Assembly: GCF_902500225.1 (NCBI RefSeq)
Contig: NZ_LR722649.1
Location: 334,438-398,437, forward strand
Direction of reading: 5' to 3'
Length of the DNA: 64,000 bases
Source: Buttiauxella massiliensis
GTDB taxonomy: Bacteria; Pseudomonadota; Gammaproteobacteria; Enterobacterales; Enterobacteriaceae
Shown: piece by piece, positions 20,593 to 30,499 of the stretch
Layout: each line of letters opens with the position of its first letter
Numbering within the stretch: the first letter of the stretch is position 1
Translations under genes and position numbers: made by a program
The notes under the pieces: generated by a model
The model's database searches: none
Seen by the model: the letters and a program-made list of their open reading frames with translations, nothing else
Told to the model about the DNA's origin: nothing

Positions 20593-20982
20593 ATGAGCAA
20601 TGTGCCGAACGAATTGAAATACAGCAAAGAACACGAGTGGCTGCGTAAAGAAGCTGATGGTACTTACACCATTGGTATCACCGAGCACGCGCAAGAGCTG
20701 CTGGGCGATATGGTGTTTGTCGACCTGCCAGAAGTGGGCGCAACAGTCAGCACTGGTGATGATTGCGCCGTTGCCGAATCTGTAAAAGCGGCTTCCGATA
20801 TTTACGCGCCAATCAGCGGTGAAATCATCGCAGTCAACACTGAGCTGAGCGACTCGCCTGAGCTAATCAACAGCGAGCCATACGCGGCGGGCTGGATCTT
20901 CAAGATCAAAGCGAGCGACGAGTCCGAACTGGATGGTTTGCTGGATGCAACCGCGTACGAAGCCTTACTCGAAGACGAATAA
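20593..20982 (+). CDS. gcvH: Glycine cleavage system H protein
   Basis: A lipoyl carrier that shuttles the aminomethyl group between the P, T and L proteins. The ATG at 20593 gives 129 residues, exactly the E. coli length, and has an AGGAG site at 20581-20585; an upstream ATG at 20539 lies within gcvT and is unlikely. The lipoylated lysine is K65 in [12 protein letters not shown]. The sequence is almost identical to E. coli GcvH. Confidence 0.97.
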   Translation: MSNVPNELKYSKEHEWLRKEADGTYTIGITEHAQELLGDMVFVDLPEVGATVSTGDDCAVAESVKAASDIYAPISGEIIAVNTELSDSPELINSEPYAAGWIFKIKASDESELDGLLDATAYEALLEDE

Positions 20983-20991
20983 ATCTTTTAT

Positions 20992-21015
20992 CCCCTCATC
21001 CTCTCGGGTGAGGGG
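20992..21015 (+). other. Intra-operon hairpin between gcvH and gcvP
   Basis: CCCCTCA / TGAGGGG inverted repeat with two further C-G pairs and a small loop, inside the 56-base gcvH-gcvP gap. No T run follows. It may stabilise the upstream mRNA or adjust relative expression of gcvP. Confidence 0.5.
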
Positions 21016-21038
21016 AAACACTTCAGGAATCACCGCTC

Positions 21039-23912
21039 ATGACCCAGTCTTTACGTCAGCTTGAAAATCACGAAGCGTTTATCGACCGCCACATTGGACC
21101 AGACGCACAGCAGCAACACGAAATGCTGGAGACGGTGGGCGCTCGTTCGTTAAACGAGCTGATCGCTTCGATCGTTCCGGCTGATATCCAGCTTGCCGAG
21201 CCACCACAGGTGGGTGAGGCTGCAACTGAATTCGCGGCCCTGGCTGAATTAAAGACCATCGCCAGCCGTAACAAGCGCTTTAAAACGTATATCGGCATGG
21301 GTTATACCGCGGTGCAAACTCCGCCGGTGATTCTACGTAACATGCTGGAAAATCCAGGCTGGTATACCGCGTACACGCCGTATCAACCTGAAGTATCCCA
21401 AGGCCGTCTTGAAGCTCTGCTTAATTTCCAGCAAGTGACGCTGGATCTTACTGGCCTTGATATCGCCTCGGCTTCTTTGCTGGACGAAGCGACTGCCGCT
21501 GCCGAAGCCATGGCCATGGCCAAGCGCGTCAGCAAACTGAAAAACGCCAACCGCTTCTTTGTTGCCGCTGACGTACACCCGCAAACGCTGGATGTGGTGC
21601 GCACCCGTGCTGAAACCTTTGGTTTTGACGTGATTGTTGACGACGCTGCGAAAGTGCTGGATCACCAGGACGTGTTCGGTGTGCTGTTGCAACAAGTGGG
21701 CACCACCGGCGAAGTACATGATTACAGCGCGCTAATTAGCGAATTGAAACAACGTAAAGTCATCGTGAGCGTTGCCGCTGACTTTATGACGCTGGTTCTG
21801 CTGACCGCACCAGGCAAGCAAGGTGCCGACATTGTGTTTGGTTCCGCACAGCGTTTCGGCGTGCCAATGGGCTACGGTGGCCCGCATGCCGCATTCTTTG
21901 CTGCACGCGATGAATTCAAGCGTTCCATGCCAGGCCGTATTATCGGCGTTTCTCGCGATGCCGCGGGCCGCACCGCGCTGCGCATGGCGATGCAAACTCG
22001 CGAGCAACATATCCGCCGCGAAAAAGCGAACTCCAACATTTGTACTTCCCAGGTTCTGCTGGCAAACATCGCCAGCCTGTATGCGGTGTTCCACGGCCCG
22101 GCTGGCCTGAAACGCATTGCAGGGCGCATTCATCGCCTGACCGATATTCTGGCTTCTGGCCTGCAACAAAAAGGGCTGGTGCTGCGTCATAAACATTGGT
22201 TCGACACTTTGTGTGTCGAAGTCACCGATAAAGCTGGTGTGCTGGCTCGTGCCGAAGCCAATGAAATCAACCTGCGCAGCGATATTCTTAACGCGGTTGG
22301 CATTACGCTTGATGAAGCGACCACCCGCGAAGATGTTCAGGCGCTGTTCACCGTTTTACTGGGTGACAACCACGGTCTGGATATCGACAAACTCGACCAA
22401 AACGTGGCGGGCGATAGCCTGTCTGTTCCGAAAGGAATGCTGCGTGAAGATGCGATCCTGACGCATCCGGTGTTCAATCGCTACCACAGCGAAACTGAAA
22501 TGATGCGCTATATGCACTCGCTCGAGCGCAAAGATCTGGCGTTGAATCAGGCGATGATCCCGCTGGGTTCCTGCACCATGAAGCTGAATGCTGCGGCTGA
22601 GATGATCCCAATCACCTGGCCGGAATTTGCTGAACTGCACCCGTTCTGCCCGGCAAACCAGGCGGAAGGTTATCACCAGATGATCTCCCAACTATCTGAC
22701 TGGCTGGTGAAACTGACCGGTTACGACGCGCTTTGTATGCAGCCAAACTCTGGGGCTCAAGGTGAATATGCGGGTCTGCTGGCGATTCGTCGCTACCACG
22801 AAAGCCGCAACGAAGGCAGCCGTAATCTATGCCTGATCCCAAGCTCTGCGCACGGTACAAACCCGGCATCAGCGCAAATGGCGGGTATGGAAGTGGTGGT
22901 GGTCGCCTGTGATAAACAAGGTAACATCGATCTTCACGATCTGCGTCTTAAAGCAGAGCAAGCGGGCGATGCGCTGTCTTGTATCATGGTGACTTACCCG
23001 TCTACCCATGGTGTGTATGAAGAAACCATCCGCGAAGTCTGCCAGATTGTGCATCAATTCGGCGGCCAGGTTTACCTGGATGGTGCGAACATGAACGCAC
23101 AGGTGGGGATTACTTCACCGGGCTATATCGGCGCGGATGTTTCGCACCTCAACCTGCACAAAACCTTCTGTATTCCACACGGCGGTGGCGGCCCAGGTAT
23201 GGGTCCAATTGGGGTGAAAGCGCACCTGGCTCCGTTCGTACCAGGCCACAGCGTGGTGCAAATTGAAGAGATGTTAACCCAGCAGGGCGCGGTTTCCGCA
23301 GCACCGTTTGGTAGTGCATCAATTCTGCCAATCAGCTGGATGTACATCCGCATGATGGGCGCGCAGGGGCTGAAAAAGGCAAGCCAGACGGCGATCCTGA
23401 ATGCTAACTATATTGCGACTCGCCTGAAATCCGCCTTCCCGATTCTTTATACCGGGCGCAGTGGCCATGTGGCGCATGAATGTATTCTCGATATTCGCCC
23501 ACTGAAAGAAGAGACTGGCATCAGCGAGCTGGATATTGCTAAGCGACTGATTGACTTCGGTTTCCATGCGCCAACTATGTCTTTCCCGGTTGCGGGTACG
23601 TTGATGGTTGAGCCAACCGAGTCAGAAAGCAAACTGGAGCTGGATCGCTTTATCGACGCGATGCTGACTATCCGCACTGAAATCGACCGTGTTGCGCGTG
23701 GTGAATGGCCGCTGGAAGACAACCCGCTGGTTAATGCGCCGCACACGCAGGACGAAATCGTGGCTGACTGGACGCATCCATATACCCGCGAATTGGCGGT
23801 GTTCCCGGTAGGCCATAGCAACAAATACTGGCCAACAGTGAAACGTCTGGATGATGTATACGGCGACCGCAATCTGTTCTGCTCTTGTGTGCCGATGAGC
23901 GAATATCAGTAA
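21039..23912 (+). CDS. gcvP: Glycine dehydrogenase (decarboxylating), P protein
   Basis: A PLP enzyme of 957 residues, the E. coli length, that decarboxylates glycine and loads the methylamine group onto the H protein lipoyl arm. The PLP lysine is K708 in [17 protein letters not shown], with the glycine-rich loop directly after. The N-terminal half resembles the C-terminal half, as expected for this fused two-domain enzyme. It is the last gene of the operon, followed by a strong terminator. Confidence 0.97.
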   Translation: MTQSLRQLENHEAFIDRHIGPDAQQQHEMLETVGARSLNELIASIVPADIQLAEPPQVGEAATEFAALAELKTIASRNKRFKTYIGMGYTAVQTPPVILRNMLENPGWYTAYTPYQPEVSQGRLEALLNFQQVTLDLTGLDIASASLLDEATAAAEAMAMAKRVSKLKNANRFFVAADVHPQTLDVVRTRAETFGFDVIVDDAAKVLDHQDVFGVLLQQVGTTGEVHDYSALISELKQRKVIVSVAADFMTLVLLTAPGKQGADIVFGSAQRFGVPMGYGGPHAAFFAARDEFKRSMPGRIIGVSRDAAGRTALRMAMQTREQHIRREKANSNICTSQVLLANIASLYAVFHGPAGLKRIAGRIHRLTDILASGLQQKGLVLRHKHWFDTLCVEVTDKAGVLARAEANEINLRSDILNAVGITLDEATTREDVQALFTVLLGDNHGLDIDKLDQNVAGDSLSVPKGMLREDAILTHPVFNRYHSETEMMRYMHSLERKDLALNQAMIPLGSCTMKLNAAAEMIPITWPEFAELHPFCPANQAEGYHQMISQLSDWLVKLTGYDALCMQPNSGAQGEYAGLLAIRRYHESRNEGSRNLCLIPSSAHGTNPASAQMAGMEVVVVACDKQGNIDLHDLRLKAEQAGDALSCIMVTYPSTHGVYEETIREVCQIVHQFGGQVYLDGANMNAQVGITSPGYIGADVSHLNLHKTFCIPHGGGGPGMGPIGVKAHLAPFVPGHSVVQIEEMLTQQGAVSAAPFGSASILPISWMYIRMMGAQGLKKASQTAILNANYIATRLKSAFPILYTGRSGHVAHECILDIRPLKEETGISELDIAKRLIDFGFHAPTMSFPVAGTLMVEPTESESKLELDRFIDAMLTIRTEIDRVARGEWPLEDNPLVNAPHTQDEIVADWTHPYTRELAVFPVGHSNKYWPTVKRLDDVYGDRNLFCSCVPMSEYQ

Positions 23913-23935
23913 TATTTATCCCGCTATATACTCTT

Positions 23936-23960
23936 AAGGGCACTTCGGTGCCCTTTGTTT
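23936..23960 (+). terminator. Terminator of gcvTHP
   Basis: Stem AAGGGCAC / GTGCCCTT around a TTCG tetraloop (23944-23947), ending in TTTGTTTT. It lies 24 bases after the gcvP stop. Confidence 0.9.
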
Positions 23961-23982
23961 TATCTGTAGATCAGGAGGCAAA

Positions 23983-24726
23983 ATGGGTGTGGTTCTGGTA
24001 ACGGGCGCAAGTCGTGGCATTGGTAGGGCGACTGCTATCCTGTTGGCACAGGCTGGCTACAAAGTCGTGATTAATTATCAGCAAAGCAAACAAGCCGCTG
24101 ATGAAGTGGTAAGTATTATTCGTGCGCACAGCGGCAAGGCACTTGCCATCAAAGCGGATATTGCTGATGAACTTCAAGTGATGGCGATGTTCGTAGAAAT
24201 CGACAATGCTTTCGGGCCGGTGACCGCGCTGGTCAACAACGCCGGGATTTTGTTCCAGCAATCCACCATTGAAGAACTGACGGCAGAACGTATTAATCGC
24301 GTGCTGGCGACTAACGTCACCGGCTATTTTCTCTGCTGCCGTGAAGCCGTAAAACGCATGTCGTTTCGCCACGGTGGAAAAGGGGGCGCGATTGTTAATG
24401 TGTCGTCTGCCGCGGCACGTTTAGGTGCACCGGGCGAATATGTTGATTATGCGGCGTCGAAAGGTGCGGTAGACACGTTAACCACCGGGCTTTCTTTGGA
24501 AGTTGCTGCGCAGGGTATTCGTGTAAATGGCGTGCGGCCAGGTTTTATCTATACCGAAATGCATGCTTCTGGTGGTGAACCCGGGAGAGTCGACCGCGTA
24601 AAAGATCTCTTGCCGATGAAACGTGGTGGCCAGCCAGAAGAGGTCGCGCAGGCCATCGCCTGGTTGCTAAGCGATAACGCCTCTTACGTGACGGGAAGTT
24701 TCCTGGATTTAGCGGGCGGCAGATAA
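23983..24726 (+). CDS. ygfF: Short-chain dehydrogenase/reductase YgfF
   Basis: A 247-residue NAD(P)-dependent oxidoreductase of the classical SDR family. The Rossmann motif TGASRGIGRAT is at residues 7-17 and NNAG near residue 85. The catalytic Ser is in NVSSAAARLG and the YxxxK pair in YVDYAASKGAVDTL near residues 152-160. It matches E. coli YgfF closely, in particular TEMHASGGEPGRVDRVK near residue 192. The natural substrate is not known. A GGAGG site precedes the ATG. In E. coli bglA is the next gene; here about 4 kb of other genes intervene. Confidence 0.93.
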   Translation: MGVVLVTGASRGIGRATAILLAQAGYKVVINYQQSKQAADEVVSIIRAHSGKALAIKADIADELQVMAMFVEIDNAFGPVTALVNNAGILFQQSTIEELTAERINRVLATNVTGYFLCCREAVKRMSFRHGGKGGAIVNVSSAAARLGAPGEYVDYAASKGAVDTLTTGLSLEVAAQGIRVNGVRPGFIYTEMHASGGEPGRVDRVKDLLPMKRGGQPEEVAQAIAWLLSDNASYVTGSFLDLAGGR

Positions 24727-24730
24727 AATC

Positions 24731-24766
24731 AATGGCAGTCACCTGAATGTTCGGTGAACTGCCATT
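24731..24766. terminator. Hairpin between ygfF and the MxKDx gene
   Basis: AATGGCAGT (24731-24739) pairs with ACTGCCATT (24758-24766), with inner CACC/GGTG pairs and a 9-base loop. It lies between two converging genes and could end transcription from both sides. T tracts are short. Confidence 0.55.
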
Positions 24767-24776
24767 ATTCAGGTTA

Positions 24777-25022
24777 TTACTTTTTACCCATCTCGTCTTT
24801 AGCCATATTGTCCTTAGACATATGATCCTTAGACATGCCGTCTTTTGACATATTGTCTTTCGACATGCAGTCTTTTTTCATACTGTCTTTAGAGCAGTCA
24901 TGGGACATTTTCTCCATGTTATCTTTGGCCATATTATCTTTAGCCATATTATCGGCAGCATTTGCAGCCGTTACGCCAAAGAATAATGCTGAGCACATCA
25001 GAGCTGTGTAGAGTTTTTTCAT
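24777..25022 (-). CDS. Secreted methionine-rich pentapeptide MxKDx repeat protein
   Basis: An 81-residue protein with a Sec signal peptide (residues 1-22, ending TAANA). The mature part of 59 residues consists of pentapeptides of the type M-x-K-D-x (NMAKD, NMSKD, GMSKD, HMSKD), with 11 Met, many Lys and Asp, and two Cys. Such MxKDx repeat proteins form a recognised small family without a firmly assigned function. A Met-rich periplasmic peptide is also the partner (MrpX) of a YedY-type methionine sulfoxide reductase in Azospira suillum, where it is proposed to scavenge hypochlorite. Here the gene lies directly downstream, on the same strand, of a molybdopterin oxidoreductase and a b-type cytochrome, so the same role is a reasonable inference. 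Confidence 0.8.
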   Translation of the reverse strand: MKKLYTALMCSALFFGVTAANAADNMAKDNMAKDNMEKMSHDCSKDSMKKDCMSKDNMSKDGMSKDHMSKDNMAKDEMGKK

Positions 25023-25063
25023 TTTTTATATCCTCGTCGTTTAATTAACTACAGTGATTAATG

Positions 25064-25122
25064 ATACCCAAAATAATTCGAGTGACAGTCAACGTAGCTG
25101 TCGCTTGAATTATGAAGGGTAT
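25064..25122. repeat. Dispersed palindromic repeat, short version
   Basis: ATACCCAAAATAATTCGAGTGACAG... on the left is answered by ...CTGTCGCTTGAATTATGAAGGGTAT on the right, forming a long imperfect stem. The ends resemble those of the longer element at 31954-32082 (ACCCAAAATAATTCGAGT). It abuts the stop codon of the oxidoreductase gene and precedes the MxKDx gene, so it may also shape transcript ends. Confidence 0.65.
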
Positions 25123-25910
25123 TAACTTCCTCCGAACCAATTATAACCCTGATCCTCCCAATAACCTCCGGGATAACGATTGGTGACTTCCATAACCAAA
25201 ATATGCTTTGGGTTTTTATAACCTAACTTGGTTGGCATTCTTAATTTCATGGGGAAACCATATTTACGTGGCAATATTTCTCCGTCGTAAGTTAATGCAA
25301 TAATGGTTTGTGGATGTAACGCTGTTGCCATATCAATGCTGGTGTAGTAATCGTCAGCGCATTTGAAACTGACGTAACGGGCGTTTAAATCGGCACCAAT
25401 GCCTTTGAGAAATAGCGAGAACGGCACGCCGTCCCATTTGCCAATGGCACTCCATCCTTCAACACATATATGCCGTGTCACCTGACTGACCTGCGCCATC
25501 TGGTGCAGTTGGGCGAGTGTCCACGGGCGTTTATCAGCCACTAAACCGGCGATTTCCAGGCGGTATGCGTCGCCATTAACCACAGGTGCTTCCTCTTCAC
25601 TGTAAAAAGCATTGAAGGGGAATGGGCGTGTCATCATACTTTCCGGATAAACCGGAGCCAGGTCATTGGCATTAAATAACCAGCCTTGCACCCGGTCATT
25701 AAAGCGTGAAATACGGCTTAATGTGTTTTCTACCGATTGATTATCACTAATATCGCAACCGGTTAGCATCATCAAACCACCCAGCGTTAAACCTTGTTTT
25801 AAAAAACGACGGCGGCCTTCTGATGATAACTGCTTATTAATTTCTTTCGTGGCATCGTGAATAATGACTGCTTTATCGGAGTCAGAGAAAAGCTTATTTT
25901 TATTGTTCAT
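25122..25910 (-). CDS. Tat-exported molybdopterin-dependent oxidoreductase, MsrP/sulfite-oxidase-like
   Basis: A 262-residue protein. A long N-terminal region ends in the twin-arginine motif RRRFLK (residues 33-38), then a hydrophobic stretch and a lipobox-like LTGC with Cys at 52 and Asp at 53. The catalytic domain is of the sulfite oxidase/MsrP type: the Mo-binding cysteine is probably C149 in RHICVEGWSAIGKWDG, followed by VSFKCADDYYTS and LRMPTKLGYKNPKHI. It is shorter than E. coli MsrP (334) and only distantly like it. It follows the cytochrome gene after a 9-base gap, so the pair looks like an MsrPQ-type reductase with its quinol-linked haem partner. The substrate is inferred, not shown. 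Confidence 0.82.
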   Translation of the reverse strand: MNNKNKLFSDSDKAVIIHDATKEINKQLSSEGRRRFLKQGLTLGGLMMLTGCDISDNQSVENTLSRISRFNDRVQGWLFNANDLAPVYPESMMTRPFPFNAFYSEEEAPVVNGDAYRLEIAGLVADKRPWTLAQLHQMAQVSQVTRHICVEGWSAIGKWDGVPFSLFLKGIGADLNARYVSFKCADDYYTSIDMATALHPQTIIALTYDGEILPRKYGFPMKLRMPTKLGYKNPKHILVMEVTNRYPGGYWEDQGYNWFGGS

Positions 25911-25919
25911 CTTTTTCCC

Positions 25920-26531
25920 TTATCGCCCACGCAGCATAGCGAGTAAAGTTTTTGGCACCAGCGCCACCATAATTAGGTGAATGACGACAAACCCCACCAT
26001 TCCAGACATGGCATAAAAATGAATAAAACGCGCGTTGTCATAACCACCCAATAATTCGCGTAATAGTGGAAACTGCACTGATTTCCAAATCACCAGGCCT
26101 GAACAAACAAGAATGATCCCGTCGAATATCACGAACAAATACGCCAGTTTTTGTACGGTGTTGTAGTGGCTAAGATCTTCATGAGCTAACTTTCCGCGCA
26201 GTGCTGCAACAAAATCTTTGATTAACTCGCGTGGCGACAAAGGCCAGAATTTGCGTTTCAGGCGACCGCTGAAAATATTAATCAGCAGATAAACCACGCC
26301 ATTAATGCCAAAGAGCCACATTCCTGCGAAATGCCACTGCAACGCACCGCCTAACCAACCACCGAGGGTTAACTCAGCTGGAAAAGTAAAATTAAACAGC
26401 GGCGAGGCGTTATAAATCCGCCATCCGCTTGCCACCATGACAAGCATCGCTAGTGCATTCAACCAGTGGCAAATCCTCAACCACATCGGATGAACGATAA
26501 TGGGTTTAACCTGAAACGTTGGAGTATCCAT
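25920..26531 (-). CDS. Membrane b-type cytochrome (PF01292-like), electron donor for the adjacent oxidoreductase
   Basis: The ATG at 26531 gives 203 residues; an upstream ATG at 26594 would add 21 residues without family character. There are four main hydrophobic segments. Histidines suited to bind haem b are H14 and H22 (HPMWLRICHWLN), one in LQWHFAGMW near residue 67, and others in RFIHFYAMSG and FVVIHLIMV near the C terminus. This is the cytochrome b561/Ni-Fe hydrogenase cytochrome b type and differs from the MsrQ (YedZ) fold family. Being first in a two- or three-gene unit, it would feed electrons from quinol to the periplasmic molybdoenzyme. Confidence 0.8.
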   Translation of the reverse strand: MDTPTFQVKPIIVHPMWLRICHWLNALAMLVMVASGWRIYNASPLFNFTFPAELTLGGWLGGALQWHFAGMWLFGINGVVYLLINIFSGRLKRKFWPLSPRELIKDFVAALRGKLAHEDLSHYNTVQKLAYLFVIFDGIILVCSGLVIWKSVQFPLLRELLGGYDNARFIHFYAMSGMVGFVVIHLIMVALVPKTLLAMLRGR

Positions 26532-26674
26532 CGTTTTATTTCCGGTTATTGCGTTGAAATGAGTGTGGCCTAAATCTGTTCGCCAAAGCCTCACGAAAAG
26601 TTAAATTAAATGTGATAACTCCACACCCGTTTGTTGTATAGACTTCCTTTAACGCAGGTATAAAAGGCGAAGTG

Positions 26675-27385
26675 ATGAAGCCCAAAAAGTTACTAATCGT
26701 CGAGGATGACGAAAATATTGCAGAGCTCTTGCAACTCCATTTGCGAGAAGAAGGCTATGAGATTGTCCATGCGGCCGATGGTTCGCAGGGCCTGGAATTG
26801 CTTAAGCAGGGTGGATGGGATGCCTTGATTTTGGATCTTATGCTGCCTGGCGTTGATGGCCTGGAAATATGTCGCCATGCCCGCACCATGACACGCTATA
26901 CGCCGATCGTGATGATCAGCGCGCGCTCAAGCGAAACACATCGGGTTTTGGGGTTGGAATTGGGCGCGGATGATTACCTGGCTAAACCGTTTTCTATGCT
27001 GGAGTTGGTGGCTCGTGTGAAAGCACTATTCCGCCGCCAGGAAGCGATGAGCCAGAACCTCATGCAGGATGCAGGAACACTGACTTTTGAAAGACTTACG
27101 ATTGACCCACTGGCGCGAGATGTGCGCCTCAGACAACAACCTGTTGAACTGACACCGCGTGAGTTTGACTTGCTGTGGTTTTTTGCCAAACACCCTGGCA
27201 AAGTTTTCTCACGGCTGAATTTGCTCAACCAGGTTTGGGGTTATCAGCACGAAGGTTATGAACATACGGTAAACACGCACATCAATCGGCTGCGCATCAA
27301 GATTGAAGATAACCCCGCAGAACCTGAATTCATTCTGACGGTGTGGGGAAAAGGATATAAATTCATCGCACCGCGACACGAGTAA
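26675..27385 (+). CDS. OmpR-family response regulator
   Basis: A 236-residue regulator. The receiver domain has the acidic pocket in EDDEN (residues 9-13), the phospho-acceptor Asp in ALILDLMLPGVDG near residue 54, and Lys in LAKPFSMLEL near residue 104. A winged-helix DNA-binding domain follows from about residue 135 (LTPREFDLLWFFAKHPGKVF). The ATG at 26675 has better spacing from AAGG (26664-26667) than the GTG one codon earlier. The kinase gene follows after 3 bases. It is divergent from the cytochrome/molybdoenzyme genes, so these are its likely targets, as with E. coli HprRS and msrPQ; that is an inference from position. Confidence 0.9.
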   Translation: MKPKKLLIVEDDENIAELLQLHLREEGYEIVHAADGSQGLELLKQGGWDALILDLMLPGVDGLEICRHARTMTRYTPIVMISARSSETHRVLGLELGADDYLAKPFSMLELVARVKALFRRQEAMSQNLMQDAGTLTFERLTIDPLARDVRLRQQPVELTPREFDLLWFFAKHPGKVFSRLNLLNQVWGYQHEGYEHTVNTHINRLRIKIEDNPAEPEFILTVWGKGYKFIAPRHE

Positions 27386-27388
27386 AAC

Positions 27389-28855
27389 ATGCGAAAACTC
27401 ACTCTTTCACAGCGCCTGACTCTGGTTTTTGCGTTGTTGCTCATCACCTCTTGCTCCCTGCTGGGGTGGTTGCAAATTCGCACCAGCACGCAATACAGTC
27501 AGGCGGTGATTCAACAACTTTCAGGTTCACTGGCTGAACATATCAACCAGAGCTACCCGCTGCTTGGGCAAGATGGCCTGAATAATGATTCGGTGCGCAC
27601 GCTGTTTGATCATCTGATGACGGTGAACCCAAGCGTTGAAGTTTATCTGTTGGATGATAAAGGCAACATCATTGGCGATGCCGCACCGCCGGATCATATT
27701 AAACGCCGTCAAGTCGATCTGGAGCCGATCCAGTCAGCTCTTAACGATCGGCAGTATCCGATCTACGGTGATGATCCACGCAGTATCGATGGCAAAAAAG
27801 TTTTTAGCGTGGCCCCGATGCGGCAAAACGGGCAGGTGAAAGGCTATCTGTATGTCATTTTGCTCGGTGAAAATTACAATGCGCTTGCCAGCGACGCGCA
27901 GTCGAATACGTTGTTTAAAGTGGTTCTGCTCTCTATCAGCCTGGTTGCATTGCTTGGACTAATTGTTGGTGGACTGGCATTTCGCTGGATTACTCGGCCA
28001 CTGCGCTCGCTTTCACGTCAGGTTAATGCGCTGGAAACCGGTGGCATGGCGGAAATGCAGGCGATGGCCGCGCTCCCCTCCGAAAAAGTACACAGCAATG
28101 ATGAAATTAGCCTATTACGCCAGGGGGTTATCATGATGGCGCGGCGGATTTCGGAACAGTGGCACCGTCTTTCGCAGCAAGACCAGTTGCGCCGTGAGTT
28201 TATCGCCAATATTTCTCATGACCTGCGCACGCCGTTAACCTCACTTCACGGTTATCTGGAAAGCTTATCTGTTATGTCAGCAACACTTTCCGAAGCTGAG
28301 AAAAAACGGTATCTGGAAATCGCTTTAGCGCAGAGCCAGAAAGTACGGACTCTTGCACAATCATTATTTGAACTCGCGCGTCTGGAATACGGCGTTGTGA
28401 AGCCGCAGAAAGAGCATTTTTGTCTGAGCGAGTTGCTGCAGGATGTCTTCCAGAAATTCGAACTTATGACGCAAACTCGTCAGTTGCAACTGGTGGCCGA
28501 TATTCAGCCTGGCTTGCCGTTAATTGATGCGGATTTGGGGATGATCGAGCGGGTGCTGACTAACTTGCTCGACAATGCGATTCGCCATACGCCAGAGCAA
28601 GGAACTGTCGCGGTTCGATTGTGGAAAGAGGGCGAAAAGGTGATGGTGCAAATTAGCGATAGTGGGCCGGGTATCCCACAGGAACTGAAAGAGGGATTGT
28701 TTGTACGCCCGTCGATTATCAATCAGTCACATATTAGAGTTGGTGGATTAGGGCTGATGATTGTGCGCCAGATGCTGCAACTGCACGGCAGCGATATTGC
28801 GCTGGTGGAAAGACCAGAAACCGGTGCCTGCTTCCGTTTTGGGTTGCCTACCTGA
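27389..28855 (+). CDS. Sensor histidine kinase, partner of the preceding regulator
   Basis: A 488-residue membrane kinase. TM1 is at about residues 10-28, then a periplasmic sensor region to about residue 168. TM2 is near residues 172-194, then a HAMP linker (FRWITRPLRSLSRQVNALE). The HisKA box has the phospho-acceptor H277 in FIANISHDLRTPLTSLHGYL. In the ATPase domain are the N box (LTNLLDNAIRHTP), G1 (ISDSGPGIP) and G2 (GGLGLMIVRQ). The sensor region has no cysteine-rich or PAS signature that I can recognise. The signal is unknown; the context next to a methionine-repair-like system suggests oxidative or chlorine stress at the envelope. Confidence 0.9.
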   Translation: MRKLTLSQRLTLVFALLLITSCSLLGWLQIRTSTQYSQAVIQQLSGSLAEHINQSYPLLGQDGLNNDSVRTLFDHLMTVNPSVEVYLLDDKGNIIGDAAPPDHIKRRQVDLEPIQSALNDRQYPIYGDDPRSIDGKKVFSVAPMRQNGQVKGYLYVILLGENYNALASDAQSNTLFKVVLLSISLVALLGLIVGGLAFRWITRPLRSLSRQVNALETGGMAEMQAMAALPSEKVHSNDEISLLRQGVIMMARRISEQWHRLSQQDQLRREFIANISHDLRTPLTSLHGYLESLSVMSATLSEAEKKRYLEIALAQSQKVRTLAQSLFELARLEYGVVKPQKEHFCLSELLQDVFQKFELMTQTRQLQLVADIQPGLPLIDADLGMIERVLTNLLDNAIRHTPEQGTVAVRLWKEGEKVMVQISDSGPGIPQELKEGLFVRPSIINQSHIRVGGLGLMIVRQMLQLHGSDIALVERPETGACFRFGLPT

Positions 28856-28862
28856 ATTAAAA

Positions 28863-28883
28863 GCGCCCCGCAAATGGGGGCGC
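28863..28883. terminator. Terminator hairpin between the kinase and bglA
   Basis: GCGCCCC (28863-28869) pairs with GGGGCGC (28877-28883) around a 7-base loop, between two convergent genes. Minus-strand reading continues into TTTTAATTC, so it may serve bglA best. Confidence 0.7.
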
Positions 28884-28900
28884 AAGATTGATCAAATTAA

Positions 28901-30418
<1,518 letters not shown>

Positions 30419-30447
30419 CTAGCAAATGAGATTTAATTGTCACGATA

Positions 30448-30476
30448 TAACAAATCACGATTCATGTGATTTGTTA
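30448..30476. promoter_or_regulatory. Perfect palindrome upstream of bglA, candidate operator
   Basis: TAACAAATCAC (30448-30458) and GTGATTTGTTA (30466-30476) form a perfect 11-base inverted repeat with a 7-base spacer. It lies in the 165-base gap between the regulator stop and the bglA start, and no T run follows on either strand. GTGA/TCAC half-sites also resemble CRP boxes. Candidate binders are the adjacent RpiR-type protein or CRP. Confidence 0.6.
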
Positions 30477-30499
30477 CACGGAAAAAACAGGCTGTTTTT

